From Microbacterium sp. H83 (lineage in GTDB: Bacteria; Actinomycetota; Actinomycetes; Actinomycetales; Microbacteriaceae), in the NCBI RefSeq assembly GCF_001650405.1, contig NZ_LWCU01000001.1, positions 1-64,000 of the forward strand: a stretch of 64,000 nucleotides of DNA, written 5' to 3'. Under the pieces are notes generated by a model. That model was not told the DNA's origin and did no database searches. It was given only the letters and a program-made list of their open reading frames with translations. Shown here piece by piece: positions 45,557 to 54,277 of this stretch (positions within the stretch are counted from its first letter, which is position 1; each line of letters begins with the position of its first letter). A program made the position numbers and the translations under genes.

Positions 45557-45769
45557 CACCGAAGCCAGAGAATTCCGGCCTGAACTGGGCCTTCTCTGCC
45601 GCGCGTCTGCGCATCCCGCTGATCTTCTCCAGATCGCGATCTCCCGAACGCGGTTCCCGCTCCGTTCCCGAGCGTGCGCGTTCCTGGACTCCATCGCGCT
45701 CCGTCGGCCTCTCGACGACGCCTACGGACGCTCTCCGCACCGCATCCCACTCCCATCGAAGGATTCATC
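45557..45769 (+). promoter_or_regulatory. Structured untranslated region ahead of the 92-aa gene
   Basis: 213 nt without a convincing gene on the plus strand. Paired elements: CAGAGAA with TTCTCTG enclosing GGCC/GGCC soon after the small-ORF stop; the palindrome AGATCGCGATCT; and GAACGCG (45646-45652) with CGCGTTC (45677-45683) enclosing CGCTC/GAGCG (45658-45662 / 45670-45674). No U-run terminator. Confidence 0.4.
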
Positions 45770-46048
45770 GTGAACACCACGCTGTACCGCAGCACCACCC
45801 ACCCACCGGATACCGAGGACCGTCAGGTCCTGGAGATCCCCGCACCCGACGAGCTGCGCGGCCTCGGCCTCGCCGACCGTCTCTCCCTCCGTGTCGGCCT
45901 CTGGCTGCTCCAGAGGGCGCAGCGCCCGCATCCGGTCCGTCAGCCCCGAACGAGCGGGATCGATCCGCTCGGACTCGAGCGACGCGACCGGTCCGTCGGC
46001 GAGAACCTCGCGTTGCTCACGTACGACCTGCAGCGTCAGCTGCGCTGA
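45770..46048 (+). CDS. 92-aa protein of unknown function
   Basis: Start GTG with GAAGGA upstream. N-terminal Thr/Pro/Glu-rich part, then an amphipathic segment LADRLSLRVGLWLLQRAQR and a C-terminal helix ending ENLALLTYDLQRQLR. No known domain. 13 bp ahead of the first GNAT gene, so probably co-transcribed. The frame from 45674 includes untranslated leader. Confidence 0.65.
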   Translation: MNTTLYRSTTHPPDTEDRQVLEIPAPDELRGLGLADRLSLRVGLWLLQRAQRPHPVRQPRTSGIDPLGLERRDRSVGENLALLTYDLQRQLR

Positions 46049-46061
46049 CCCGGAGGACTGC

Positions 46062-47150
46062 ATGAGCATCCGACTCACCGCCGAGGCGACGCTGCATCCG
46101 CTCGAGATCCCCTCCCGGGCGGATGCGGCGGACGCGGGAGCGTTCCGCGAACTCGCCCGCGTCCGCAATCAGGTCTGCCGGGAGCTGACGGGGCGGACCG
46201 AGCAGGACCTCGAGCCCGAGGCCCTGCTCCCGCTCCTCCGATCACGGAAGGAGCGCACCACCGTCGTCTGGGCGGTCCGGATCGACGGCGAGACCGTCGG
46301 CCGGACCGTCGTCGACATCCCGCACGAGGAGGGATCCCGGGTCGTCATCGCATCGATCGAGATCCTCCCCCGGGTCTGGGGCCGCGGCATCGGGACCGCC
46401 GTCCTGCCGCACATCGACGCCGTCGCCCGCGCGCACGGCCGCACGGTGATCCAGAACTGGACCGAGCAGCAGGCCAGCGACGCCCCGCGCATCGAGGCCG
46501 CCACCGGTCTCGGCAGCGTTCCGGACGATCACGTCGCGCGATTCCTCCGACGCAGCGGCTTCCGCCTCGAGCAGGTCTACCGCATCAGCCGGCTGGACCT
46601 CACCGAGGAGACCCTGTCGGCAGCCGCCGTGCTGCTCGACGAGGCCAGAGCGTTCGCGCAGGACTACCGCGTCGTGCAGTGGGTGCTGCCCACACCTCCG
46701 GAGAGGCTCGACGGCTATGCGTGGATGAAGTCCCGCATGTCGACGGACGCCCCGTCCGCCGATCTCGAATCGGACGAGGAGTCCTGGGATGCCGACCGTG
46801 TGACGGCCGCGGAGGCTCGGATCGCGGAGATGGGCCAGACGATCATGGTGACCGCGGCCGAGCACATCGCGACGGGCGAGCTCGCCGGCTTCACGGAGAT
46901 CGGCGGTGGTCCCGACCTCAGCGGCACCACCATGCAGCACGACACGCTCGTGCTCTCCGACCACCGCGGGCACCGCCTCGGCCGGCTCATCAAGTGCGCC
47001 GCGATCCTCGCATGGCCCGACGTCGCCCCGGAGTCCCGGGACGTCATCACATACAACGCCGAGGAGAACCGCCCCATGCTCTCGATCAACGAGGCGATGG
47101 GATTCGTGCCCATCTCCTATGAAGGCGCCTGGCAGAAGGAACTGACATGA
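46062..47150 (+). CDS. Tandem-GNAT N-acetyltransferase, copy 1
   Basis: 362 aa. Two GNAT-like halves. The N-terminal half has IEILPRVWGRGIGTAVLPHI, the acetyl-CoA loop pattern. The C-terminal half has DTLVLSDHRGHRLGRLIKCA and ends with NAEENRPMLSINEAMGF. Two-domain GNATs include mycothiol synthase and several self-resistance enzymes; the substrate here is unknown. Start ATG with CGGAGG. The stop overlaps copy 2 (ATGA). Confidence 0.87.
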   Translation: MSIRLTAEATLHPLEIPSRADAADAGAFRELARVRNQVCRELTGRTEQDLEPEALLPLLRSRKERTTVVWAVRIDGETVGRTVVDIPHEEGSRVVIASIEILPRVWGRGIGTAVLPHIDAVARAHGRTVIQNWTEQQASDAPRIEAATGLGSVPDDHVARFLRRSGFRLEQVYRISRLDLTEETLSAAAVLLDEARAFAQDYRVVQWVLPTPPERLDGYAWMKSRMSTDAPSADLESDEESWDADRVTAAEARIAEMGQTIMVTAAEHIATGELAGFTEIGGGPDLSGTTMQHDTLVLSDHRGHRLGRLIKCAAILAWPDVAPESRDVITYNAEENRPMLSINEAMGFVPISYEGAWQKELT

Positions 47151-48226
47151 CCACCACCACGCTCCGCATCACTCCGCTCTCCGTCCCGCGATCCCTCGAC
47201 GACGACGATGCGGCGGACTTCCGCGCCTACGGCGCGCTCAACCGCCGGATCTGCGACGAGGCCGTCGGTCTGCCCGAGCTCGCGCCCGATGCCTCGCAGA
47301 TGCTCGCATCGTGGCAGGACGCGACCGACACCCTCCACACCGGGTTCGTCGCCCGAATGGGCGACGACATCGTCGGCATGATCACCGTCGATTACGCGCA
47401 GGAGGAGGATGCCCGCGCCGCGGAGATCGATCTGCTCGTCCCCGAGGAGAACTGGGGCACCGGCGTCGAGGACGCCCTGCTCGACCTCGCCGAGCAGGAG
47501 GCATCGAGCCGCGGCCGCGACCTCCTGCAGACCTGGACGCTGCACCGTCCCATCGAGGGCGACCGGATGCTCGTGCCGAAGACCGGATGGGGTCGGGTGC
47601 CGGCGATCCCGCTGACCGATGCCCTCGCGGCCCGCGGCTTCGCGTTCGAGCAGGTCGAACGCAACAGCGAACTCGACCTGCGTGCGGACCCGACCCCGCT
47701 GCGCACCGCGCTCACGGCGGCGGAGGCGATCGCCGGAGCCGACTACCGCATCGTGCACTGGCTCGCACCCACGCCGGCGGAGCACCGAGCCGGCTACGCC
47801 GCAGTGCTGGCGCGCCTGACGACCGACGCCCCGGCGGGCGACATGGAGTTCGTCGCGGAGCAGTGGGATGCCGACCGGGTCGTCCGGCGCGACACCCGCC
47901 TCACGAGTGCAGGGCAGGCCGTGTCGGTCGTCGCGGTGCAGCACGTGCCGACCGGCGACCTGGTCGCATACAACGAGCTGCTCATCGCCGCCGACCGCAC
48001 CTCGGCGACGCATCAGCTCGGCACGCTCGTCGCGAAGGACCACCGAGGCCACCGGCTCGGCATGATCGTGAAATGCGCGAACCTCCTGCGGTGGCGCGAG
48101 CTGATGCCGGACTCGCCCGTGGTGTCGACGTTCAACGCCGAGGAGAACCGCCCGATGCTGAGCATCAACGAGGCGATCGGGTTCCGTCCTGTCTCGTACG
48201 CGGGGGCGTGGCAGAAGCGGATCTGA
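47147..48226 (+). CDS. Tandem-GNAT N-acetyltransferase, copy 2
   Basis: 359 aa paralogue of the preceding gene: same layout and same C-terminal NAEENRPMLSINEAIGF, with GTLVAKDHRGHRLGMIVKCA as the acetyl-CoA loop. In the N-terminal half the loop reads LVPEENWGTGVEDALL, so the R/Q-x-x-G-x-G/A pattern is degraded and that half may be structural. Translationally coupled to copy 1. A strong hairpin follows the stop. Confidence 0.87.
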   Translation: MTTTTLRITPLSVPRSLDDDDAADFRAYGALNRRICDEAVGLPELAPDASQMLASWQDATDTLHTGFVARMGDDIVGMITVDYAQEEDARAAEIDLLVPEENWGTGVEDALLDLAEQEASSRGRDLLQTWTLHRPIEGDRMLVPKTGWGRVPAIPLTDALAARGFAFEQVERNSELDLRADPTPLRTALTAAEAIAGADYRIVHWLAPTPAEHRAGYAAVLARLTTDAPAGDMEFVAEQWDADRVVRRDTRLTSAGQAVSVVAVQHVPTGDLVAYNELLIAADRTSATHQLGTLVAKDHRGHRLGMIVKCANLLRWRELMPDSPVVSTFNAEENRPMLSINEAIGFRPVSYAGAWQKRI

Positions 48227-48247
48227 GGATCATCCGGGCGGTGCAGG

Positions 48248-48276
48248 CGCCCGGCCGGGGATCATCCGGCCGGGCG
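48248..48276 (+). terminator. Terminator of the GNAT operon
   Basis: 11-bp perfect stem CGCCCGGCCGG (48248-48258) / 48266-48276, 7-base loop, 21 bp past the stop. No T-run. Confidence 0.7.
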
Positions 48277-48289
48277 ATGCACGCCCATC

Positions 48290-48484
48290 ATGTCGCCGCT
48301 GCTCGTCACCGCGCTCGGATCCGCGCTCTGCGCCGACGTGCTCGTCTTCCCGCTCCTCGGCATCGCGCTCATCGCCGCACCGCTGTCGCTCCTCACGATC
48401 GCGTCAGCCGTCGGCATCCTCGTCGTCGGGGCGAGCACGCACGCGACCCGTGCGCTCCTGGATCGGTCCTTCCGCGCGGCGTGA
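48290..48484 (+). CDS. Possible 64-aa two-span membrane protein
   Basis: Hydrophobic throughout (LLVTALGSALCADVLVFPLL, IALIAAPLSLLTIASAVGIL), then a short charged tail. There is no ribosome site and it begins just after a terminator, so expression is doubtful. It ends two bases before the mutM stop on the other strand. Kept because the hydrophobic pattern is unlikely in a random frame. Confidence 0.4.
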   Translation: MSPLLVTALGSALCADVLVFPLLGIALIAAPLSLLTIASAVGILVVGASTHATRALLDRSFRAA

Positions 48485-48486
48485 CC

Positions 48487-49353
48487 TCAGAGTCGGCGGC
48501 GCTGGCAACGCGGGCAGTAGTGACTCGACCGGTTCATGAACGCCTCGCGGCGGATCGGGCCGCCACAGCGCGGGCACGGCTGACCGCCGCGTCCATAGGC
48601 GTTGAGGGAATGGGCGAAGTAGCCGGCCTGACCGTTGACGTTCACGTACTGGGCGTCGAAACTCGTGCCGCCCTCCGCCAGCGCCTTCGCGAGCACGGTC
48701 CGCACCTCGGCGAGAAGTCGTCGCACGGCCTGCGTCGAGAGAGCGCTGGCCGGGGTCTCGGGATGGATCCGCGCCGCCCACAGCGCCTCATCGGCGTAGA
48801 TGTTGCCGATGCCGCTGACGACCTGCTGATCGAGCAGGACGCGCTTGATGGCGCTGTTGCGGCGCGTCAGCGCCGTGCGGAAGGCCGGATCGTCGAAGTG
48901 CGGGTCGAGCGGATCCCGCGCGATGTGCAGGACCTGCGTGGGAATGGCGGTCGGCCCGTCGAGCACCAGAGTGTCCACCGCGAGCGATCCGAACGTGCGC
49001 TGATCGGCGAAGACGATGGCCAGCTCGCCGTGACTCGGATGCTCGATGCCGATCCGGACGCGCTCGTGTCGCTCCGCCGGAGCCTCAGGGGCCCTCAGAA
49101 GCATCTGTCCGCTCATCCCGAGATGAGCGATGAGGGCGGATGCGCCGGTGTCGAGGGGCAGCCACAGGAACTTGCCCCGACGCGCCGCCGCCGAGAAGGT
49201 GCGGCCCTCGAGACGAGCCGCGAAGTCCTCAGCGCCCGCGACATGCCGGGTGAGCGCGCGCTCATCGAAGACGCTCACACCCGTGATGAGCGCGCCGACC
49301 GCAGCAGGGGCGAGCCCGGCGCGGACCACCTCGACCTCGGGGAGCTCAGGCAC
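48487..49353 (-). CDS. mutM: Formamidopyrimidine-DNA glycosylase
   Basis: 288 aa, removes 8-oxoguanine. PELPEVEVV supplies the catalytic Pro2 and Glu3. [10 protein letters not shown] has the Lys, [14 protein letters not shown] the helix-two-turn-helix, and the C-terminal zinc finger is CPRCGG...YCPRC. GTG start overlaps the rnc stop by eight bases; the rnc-mutM pair is conserved in actinobacteria. Confidence 0.97.
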   Translation of the reverse strand: MPELPEVEVVRAGLAPAAVGALITGVSVFDERALTRHVAGAEDFAARLEGRTFSAAARRGKFLWLPLDTGASALIAHLGMSGQMLLRAPEAPAERHERVRIGIEHPSHGELAIVFADQRTFGSLAVDTLVLDGPTAIPTQVLHIARDPLDPHFDDPAFRTALTRRNSAIKRVLLDQQVVSGIGNIYADEALWAARIHPETPASALSTQAVRRLLAEVRTVLAKALAEGGTSFDAQYVNVNGQAGYFAHSLNAYGRGGQPCPRCGGPIRREAFMNRSSHYCPRCQRRRL

Positions 49354-50038
49354 GCTCGTTGATCAGGCGCCAGGCGCTCAGCGCGGCCGCCATCTCTGCG
49401 GTCTTCTTGCTGCTTCCGGTGCCGACCATCGTGACGTCGCCGACGACGACGGTCGCGGTGAAGCGGCGGTCATGATCCGGACCGCTCGCCTCCACCGAAT
49501 ACTGCGGCGGCGTGGAACCCACGCGAGCCGCGAGCTCCTGCAGGCTCGTCTTCGGATCCATCGCCGCGCCGTACCGCTCAGGGTCGGCGAGCAGCGGCTT
49601 CGTCAGTCGCAGCACGAGCTCGGTCGCCGCCTCGGGTCCGGCCGACAGATACGTCGCGCCGATGACGGCCTCCATGGTGTCCGCGAGGATCGAGTCCTTG
49701 TCGCGGCCACCGGTCTGCTCTTCGCCTCGCCCCAGCAGCAGATGCCGCCCCAGGCCGATGCCGCGGGCGACCTCCGCGAGGGCGACCGTCGAGACGACGC
49801 TCGCACGTCGCTTCGCCAGCTCTCCCTCGTCGAGCTCGGGGTGGGTGGTGAACAGCATGACCGTCACGGCCTGACCCAGCACCGAATCGCCGAGGAACTC
49901 CAGGCGCTCGTTGTGCGGGATGCCCCCGTGCTCGTAGGCGTACGACCGGTGGGTGAGCGCCAACTCCAGAAGCTCCGCGTCGATGTCGACGCGGAGCTTG
50001 TCGGGGAGAGGTCTCGTCCCCCGAGGGACCTCTGTCAC
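49346..50038 (-). CDS. rnc: Ribonuclease III
   Basis: 230 aa. Double-strand RNA nuclease for rRNA and mRNA processing. [17 protein letters not shown] is the catalytic signature, [12 protein letters not shown] the second acidic site, and a dsRNA-binding domain follows (from about 155; [15 protein letters not shown]). GTG start, 13 bp after rpmF. Confidence 0.97.
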   Translation of the reverse strand: MTEVPRGTRPLPDKLRVDIDAELLELALTHRSYAYEHGGIPHNERLEFLGDSVLGQAVTVMLFTTHPELDEGELAKRRASVVSTVALAEVARGIGLGRHLLLGRGEEQTGGRDKDSILADTMEAVIGATYLSAGPEAATELVLRLTKPLLADPERYGAAMDPKTSLQELAARVGSTPPQYSVEASGPDHDRRFTATVVVGDVTMVGTGSSKKTAEMAAALSAWRLINERA

Positions 50039-50051
50039 GATGGCTCGCGAC

Positions 50052-50261
50052 TCAGACGTCTGCGACCTTGCGACCCTTGTACTCGAGGAAGAGCTCGGTG
50101 CCCTGCGAGTCGGTGACGACCTTCGCCTGGTGGGGACGGCTGTAGACGACCTTGCCGTTCTCGATGGTCTTGACGAGGGCAGGAGCTTCCGCCTTCCACT
50201 GCGCGCGGCGCGAGCGGGTGTTCGAACGGGATACCTTGCGCTTCGGGGGGTTACCAGCCAT
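50052..50261 (-). CDS. rpmF: 50S ribosomal protein L32
   Basis: 69 aa. [20 protein letters not shown] is the usual L32 start. The CxxC zinc pairs of some L32 forms are absent, so this is the zinc-free type. Start ATG at 50261, two bases after the yceD stop. Confidence 0.96.
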   Translation of the reverse strand: MAGNPPKRKVSRSNTRSRRAQWKAEAPALVKTIENGKVVYSRPHQAKVVTDSQGTELFLEYKGRKVADV

Positions 50262-50263
50262 GA

Positions 50264-50824
50264 CTAGCTCTCTTCTTTCTCGGCGGCGCGGCTCTCTGCC
50301 CCGCCGTCCTGGTCTGTGATCTGCTGGAGCGCGCTCCATCGAGGATCGATGGGAGCCGCCTGCTCCGTTCCGATGCTCTCGGTCAGCCTCTCGCCCGTCT
50401 TCGGGTCGAGCCCGGGGCAATCCGGCTGACACACCGGCTGAAATGGAAGGGCCAGTACGGCCGCATCCCTGACAAGAGTTTCAAGATCCACGTGGTCGTC
50501 TTGAACCTCGAAGTCAGTTTCTTCCTCACCAGGATACGCGAAAAGCTCCTGGAACTCGACTTCGACGGGCCGAGCGATGTCGATCAGGCACCGACCGCAC
50601 ACGCCGGAGTACTCTCCGTCGGCCGTGCCGGACACCAGGATGCCCTCGTGGACAGACTCCAGGCGCACATCGACGTCCAGGGTCGAGCCCGCGTCGAACG
50701 CGACGATCCCCTCTCCCCAGGACTCGGCGAGAGTGACGGGGAAGACATGCTCGCGCATCTCGCCCGGCTTGCGGACGATGTCGCGGACGGGGAGGACGAA
50801 GGGACCATTCAGGCGGGAACGCAC
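50264..50824 (-). CDS. YceD/DUF177 family protein
   Basis: 186 aa. Middle region GVCGRCLIDIARPVEVEFQELF and a later CQPDCPGL give the CxxC...CxxxC pattern of the family. Linked to 23S rRNA metabolism and almost always next to rpmF, as here. GTG start at 50824. Confidence 0.92.
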   Translation of the reverse strand: MRSRLNGPFVLPVRDIVRKPGEMREHVFPVTLAESWGEGIVAFDAGSTLDVDVRLESVHEGILVSGTADGEYSGVCGRCLIDIARPVEVEFQELFAYPGEEETDFEVQDDHVDLETLVRDAAVLALPFQPVCQPDCPGLDPKTGERLTESIGTEQAAPIDPRWSALQQITDQDGGAESRAAEKEES

Positions 50825-50898
50825 CCGTCGATTCTACCGGCTCAGGATGCCGGGGAGCTGGCTCCGACCTGAGTGCGCGGCGGCCGCCCGCACGGGAG

Positions 50899-51396
50899 TC
50901 AGATCCCGCGCGCTCCCGTGTCCAGGAACGCCGCGACAGCGGGAGGCACGAAGGGCGACACGTCGCCGCCGAGACCCGCGACCTGACGCACGAGCGAACT
51001 GGACACCAGCGCGTGCGACGGGTCGGGCAGCAGGAAGACGGTCTCGATGTCGGCGAGGTGCCGGTTCACGATCGCCATCGGCGTCTCGTACGCGACATCG
51101 ATCTGCGACCGGATGCCCTTCACCAGGACCCCGGCGCCGACATCGCGCGCATAGTCGACGAGCAGGCCCATGCTCCACGAACCGACGATCACGTTGCCGT
51201 CGACGCCGTCCTCGGCGATCGACTGCTCGAGCAGCGTCATCCTCTGGGCGATCGGCAGCATCGCCTCCTTGCCGGGGTTGTGCACGACGAGCACGTGCAG
51301 CTCGTCGTACAGCCCCGCCGCGCGCCGGATCACATCGAGATGACCCAGGGTGGGCGGATCGAACGAACCGGGGACGACGGCGATCCGACTGCTCAT
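50899..51396 (-). CDS. coaD: Phosphopantetheine adenylyltransferase
   Basis: 165 aa, coenzyme A pathway. [19 protein letters not shown] holds the (T/H)xGH nucleotidyl-transfer motif, with the ISSS-like [16 protein letters not shown] near the end. ATG start. Lies between recG and yceD on the same strand. Confidence 0.97.
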   Translation of the reverse strand: MSSRIAVVPGSFDPPTLGHLDVIRRAAGLYDELHVLVVHNPGKEAMLPIAQRMTLLEQSIAEDGVDGNVIVGSWSMGLLVDYARDVGAGVLVKGIRSQIDVAYETPMAIVNRHLADIETVFLLPDPSHALVSSSLVRQVAGLGGDVSPFVPPAVAAFLDTGARGI

Positions 51397-51425
51397 GGCA
51401 CCAGCCTAGGGCACGCCCCGAAGGC

Positions 51426-53600
51426 TCAGTTCTTCGCGAGAGCCGCGCGGTCCTCGTCGCTCACCCGCCGCGCGATCGCCGAGCGGAGACCCGGGTTCGA
51501 CGCCAATGTCGGGTCGGCGGACAGGATCGCTTCGGCGAGCTCGCGCGCCGTGACGATGAGGTTCGAGTCCTTGACGACTCGGAGGAGCTTCAGGGACGAT
51601 CGGACGCCGGCCTGTGCCGCGCCGAGGACATCGCCCTCGCCGCGCAGCTCGAGGTCGACCTCCGCGAGGGCGAATCCGTCGAGCGTCGCCGCGACGGCAT
51701 CCACGCGCTCCCGCGCCACGGAGCCCGCTTCCGCCTCGGTGACGAGCAGGCAGAGCCCCGGCACGCCGCCGCGGCCCACTCGTCCGCGCAGCTGATGGAG
51801 CTGAGAGACGCCGAACCTGTCGGCATCGAGGACGATCATCGTCGACGCGTTGGGGACGTCGACGCCGACCTCGATGACCGTCGTGGCGAGGAGCAGATCG
51901 ATCTCTCCCCGAGCGAACGCCTGCATGACCGCGTCCTTCTCCTCGGACGGCATGCGCCCGTGCAGCACAGCCCTGCGGAGGCCCCCGAGTCGCGGATGGG
52001 TCGCGAGCGCCTCGTCGAGCTGCACCACCCCCCAGCGCGGACCGGAGGCGCCCTCGGGCTGCGGAGCGAGCTGCTCCCCCGCTTCCGCGGTCTTCTTCGC
52101 CGTGTCGATCGCCGCGCACACCGCGAACACCTGTCTGCCCTGCGCGATCTCCTCGGCGGCGCGCTCCCACACCCTGGTGAACCACCCTGGATGCTCGGCA
52201 AGCGGCGCGACGAAGGACTCGATGCCCGCCCGTCCCTTCGGCATGGTACGGATCACGGAGGTGTCGAGATCGCCGAACACCGTCATCGCGACGGTGCGCG
52301 GGATGGGGGTGGCCGTCAGCACGAGCGCGTGCGGACTCGATCCCTTCGCGCGCAGCGCCTCGCGCTGCTCGACCCCGAACCGGTGCTGCTCGTCGACGAC
52401 GACGAGACCGAGATCGGCGAAAGTCGTCTTCTCGCCGAGCAGGGCGTGAGTTCCGACGACGATCAGCGCCTGCCCGGAGGCCACGCGCAGCGCAGCCTTG
52501 CGACGTTCGGCGGCCGGGAGCTGTCCCGTGAGCAGCGTGGGCATCACGAGCGGGGCCAGCTGGGGACCCAGCATCTTGGTGATCGATCGCAGGTGCTGGC
52601 CGGCGAGCACCTCGGTGGGTGCGATCAGCGCGGCCTGGCCACCCGACTCGGCCACCTGCAGCATGGCGCGCAGCGCGACGAGGGTCTTGCCCGACCCCAC
52701 CTCTCCCTGCACGAGCCGGTTCATGGGCCAGGGGGCGACGAGGTCGGCGGCGACCTGCTCGCCCACGGTCTGCTGATCGGGGGTCAGCGAATACGGCAGG
52801 GCCGCGTCGAATCGCTCGAGCAGTCCGCCGGACGAGGCCGGACGGGCGGTGGCCGCCAGCGCCCTCACCGCATCGCGCTGCTGCAGCAGGGCCGTCTGCA
52901 GCGTGAGCGCCTCGTGCATGCGCAGCGTGCGGACAGCGGGGTCGATGTCGTTGCGCGTCTTCGGCCGGTGGATCTGCTCCAGCGCCTCGCGGGCCGTCAG
53001 CAGCTCGTGGCGTCGGCGCACGTCGTCGGGCAGCGGCTCCGGGACCGAGGACAGAGCGTCGAGCACACGGCCGACGAACTTCGCGATCTGCCAGGTCTGG
53101 AGACTCGCCGTCGCGGGGTAGATCGGGATGAGCACGGCCGCCCGTGCATCCGCGCGCCGACGGGCGGCGTCCTCATCGTCGAACAGCTCGTACTCGGGAT
53201 GCGAGAACTGGGTCGTGCCGTTGAACTCGCCGACCTTGCCGGAGAAGACGCCGCGCCGGCCGACCGCGAGCTCCTCGGTGCGCCACTTCGCCGCCCCGAG
53301 GTTCTTCGCGAAGAAGGTCAGCGACATCTTGCCGATCCCGTCGCCGATGATCACCTCGGCCATGGCACCGCGCCGGTTGCGCATCGCGCGGGCGCTCGAC
53401 GACAGCACCTCCGCGACGATCGTCACCGTCTCGCCGATCGGGAGCTCGCGGATCGGCGTCAGCTCGCCGGGATCGGCGTACCGCCGCGGGTAGTGCGACA
53501 GGAGATCGCCCACGGATGTCATCCCGAAAGCACGATCGAGGGTCTTCGCCGGAGTCGTGCCGAGGGCCTCCTCGAGCGACGAATCGAGCGTGAGCGACAT
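51426..53600 (-). CDS. recG: ATP-dependent DNA helicase RecG
   Basis: 724 aa branch-migrating helicase. OB-fold wedge domain, then Walker A GEVGSGKTLVALRAM, the DExQ-type VVDEQHRFGVEQRE, LTATPIPRT (motif III) and QLRGRVGRGG (motif VI). Divergent from rsmD with 64 bp between. Confidence 0.97.
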   Translation of the reverse strand: MSLTLDSSLEEALGTTPAKTLDRAFGMTSVGDLLSHYPRRYADPGELTPIRELPIGETVTIVAEVLSSSARAMRNRRGAMAEVIIGDGIGKMSLTFFAKNLGAAKWRTEELAVGRRGVFSGKVGEFNGTTQFSHPEYELFDDEDAARRRADARAAVLIPIYPATASLQTWQIAKFVGRVLDALSSVPEPLPDDVRRRHELLTAREALEQIHRPKTRNDIDPAVRTLRMHEALTLQTALLQQRDAVRALAATARPASSGGLLERFDAALPYSLTPDQQTVGEQVAADLVAPWPMNRLVQGEVGSGKTLVALRAMLQVAESGGQAALIAPTEVLAGQHLRSITKMLGPQLAPLVMPTLLTGQLPAAERRKAALRVASGQALIVVGTHALLGEKTTFADLGLVVVDEQHRFGVEQREALRAKGSSPHALVLTATPIPRTVAMTVFGDLDTSVIRTMPKGRAGIESFVAPLAEHPGWFTRVWERAAEEIAQGRQVFAVCAAIDTAKKTAEAGEQLAPQPEGASGPRWGVVQLDEALATHPRLGGLRRAVLHGRMPSEEKDAVMQAFARGEIDLLLATTVIEVGVDVPNASTMIVLDADRFGVSQLHQLRGRVGRGGVPGLCLLVTEAEAGSVARERVDAVAATLDGFALAEVDLELRGEGDVLGAAQAGVRSSLKLLRVVKDSNLIVTARELAEAILSADPTLASNPGLRSAIARRVSDEDRAALAKN

Positions 53601-53652
53601 GTTCCGAGTCTAGGAGGCGCCGCCGACAACGCGACGATCGGCGACCCTGTCG

Positions 53653-53664
53653 TATCGTGAACGG
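53653..53664 (+). promoter_or_regulatory. -10 element for leaderless rsmD transcript
   Basis: TATCGT (53653-53658), six bases, GTG at 53665, and no ribosome site. Confidence 0.45.
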
Positions 53665-54237
53665 GTGACGAGGATCATCGCCGGCACGGCGCGAGGTGCG
53701 CGACTGGACGTGCCGCAGTCAGGGACGCGGCCGACGAGCGACCGGGTGCGGGAGTCCCTCTTCGGATCCCTGGAGTCCTCGGGCGCGCTCGTCGGCGCCC
53801 GCGTGCTCGATCTGTATGCGGGGTCCGGAGCGCTCGGACTCGAGGCGCTGAGCCGAGGAGCGTCGTCGGCCGACCTCGTCGAGCAGGGCCGGGCAGCGGC
53901 CGCCGTCGTGCGGAGGAACGCCGCCGTGATCGCGAAGGCCGGTAGACCGAGCGCGGCCCGGGTCCACGAGAGCACGGTGCGCTCGTTCCTGCAGCGCGCG
54001 TCGGGCCCGTACGACCTCGTGTTCTCGGATCCGCCGTACGACCTGGCCGACGACGCCATGACCGCCGACCTCGTCGGCCTCGCGCGCCTGCTCTCCCCCG
54101 GCGCGCTCGTCATCGTCGAACGGGCCAGGAGGTCGACCCCGCCCGACCTGCGCGCCGCCGGGCTGGAGCCGGTCAGGGAGAAGACCTACGGCGACACCAC
54201 GCTCTGGTGGGCCGAGCCCGCGCCCCCCGCGCCCTGA
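53665..54237 (+). CDS. rsmD: 16S rRNA (guanine966-N2)-methyltransferase RsmD
   Basis: 190 aa. RIIAGTARGARLDVPQSGTRPTSDRVRE as the standard N-terminal region (residues 3-30), motif I VLDLYAGSGALGLEAL, and the catalytic LVFSDPPYDL. GTG start. The rsmD-coaD-recG neighbourhood is conserved, though rsmD is divergent here. Confidence 0.95.
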   Translation: MTRIIAGTARGARLDVPQSGTRPTSDRVRESLFGSLESSGALVGARVLDLYAGSGALGLEALSRGASSADLVEQGRAAAAVVRRNAAVIAKAGRPSAARVHESTVRSFLQRASGPYDLVFSDPPYDLADDAMTADLVGLARLLSPGALVIVERARRSTPPDLRAAGLEPVREKTYGDTTLWWAEPAPPAP

Positions 54238-54277
54238 AACTGCACCGGGGCGGGTCTGTCGCCTCCGCGCCGTCGCG

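Noticed and set aside
45298..45798. 166-aa minus-strand ORF over the small-ORF leader region
   Set aside because: Low-complexity Arg/Gly-rich sequence with no ribosome site. The plus strand has a good promoter, ribosome site and paired leader.
48290..48484. Treating the 64-aa ORF as certain
   Set aside because: Hydrophobic, but no ribosome site and directly downstream of a terminator, so it is listed only at low confidence.
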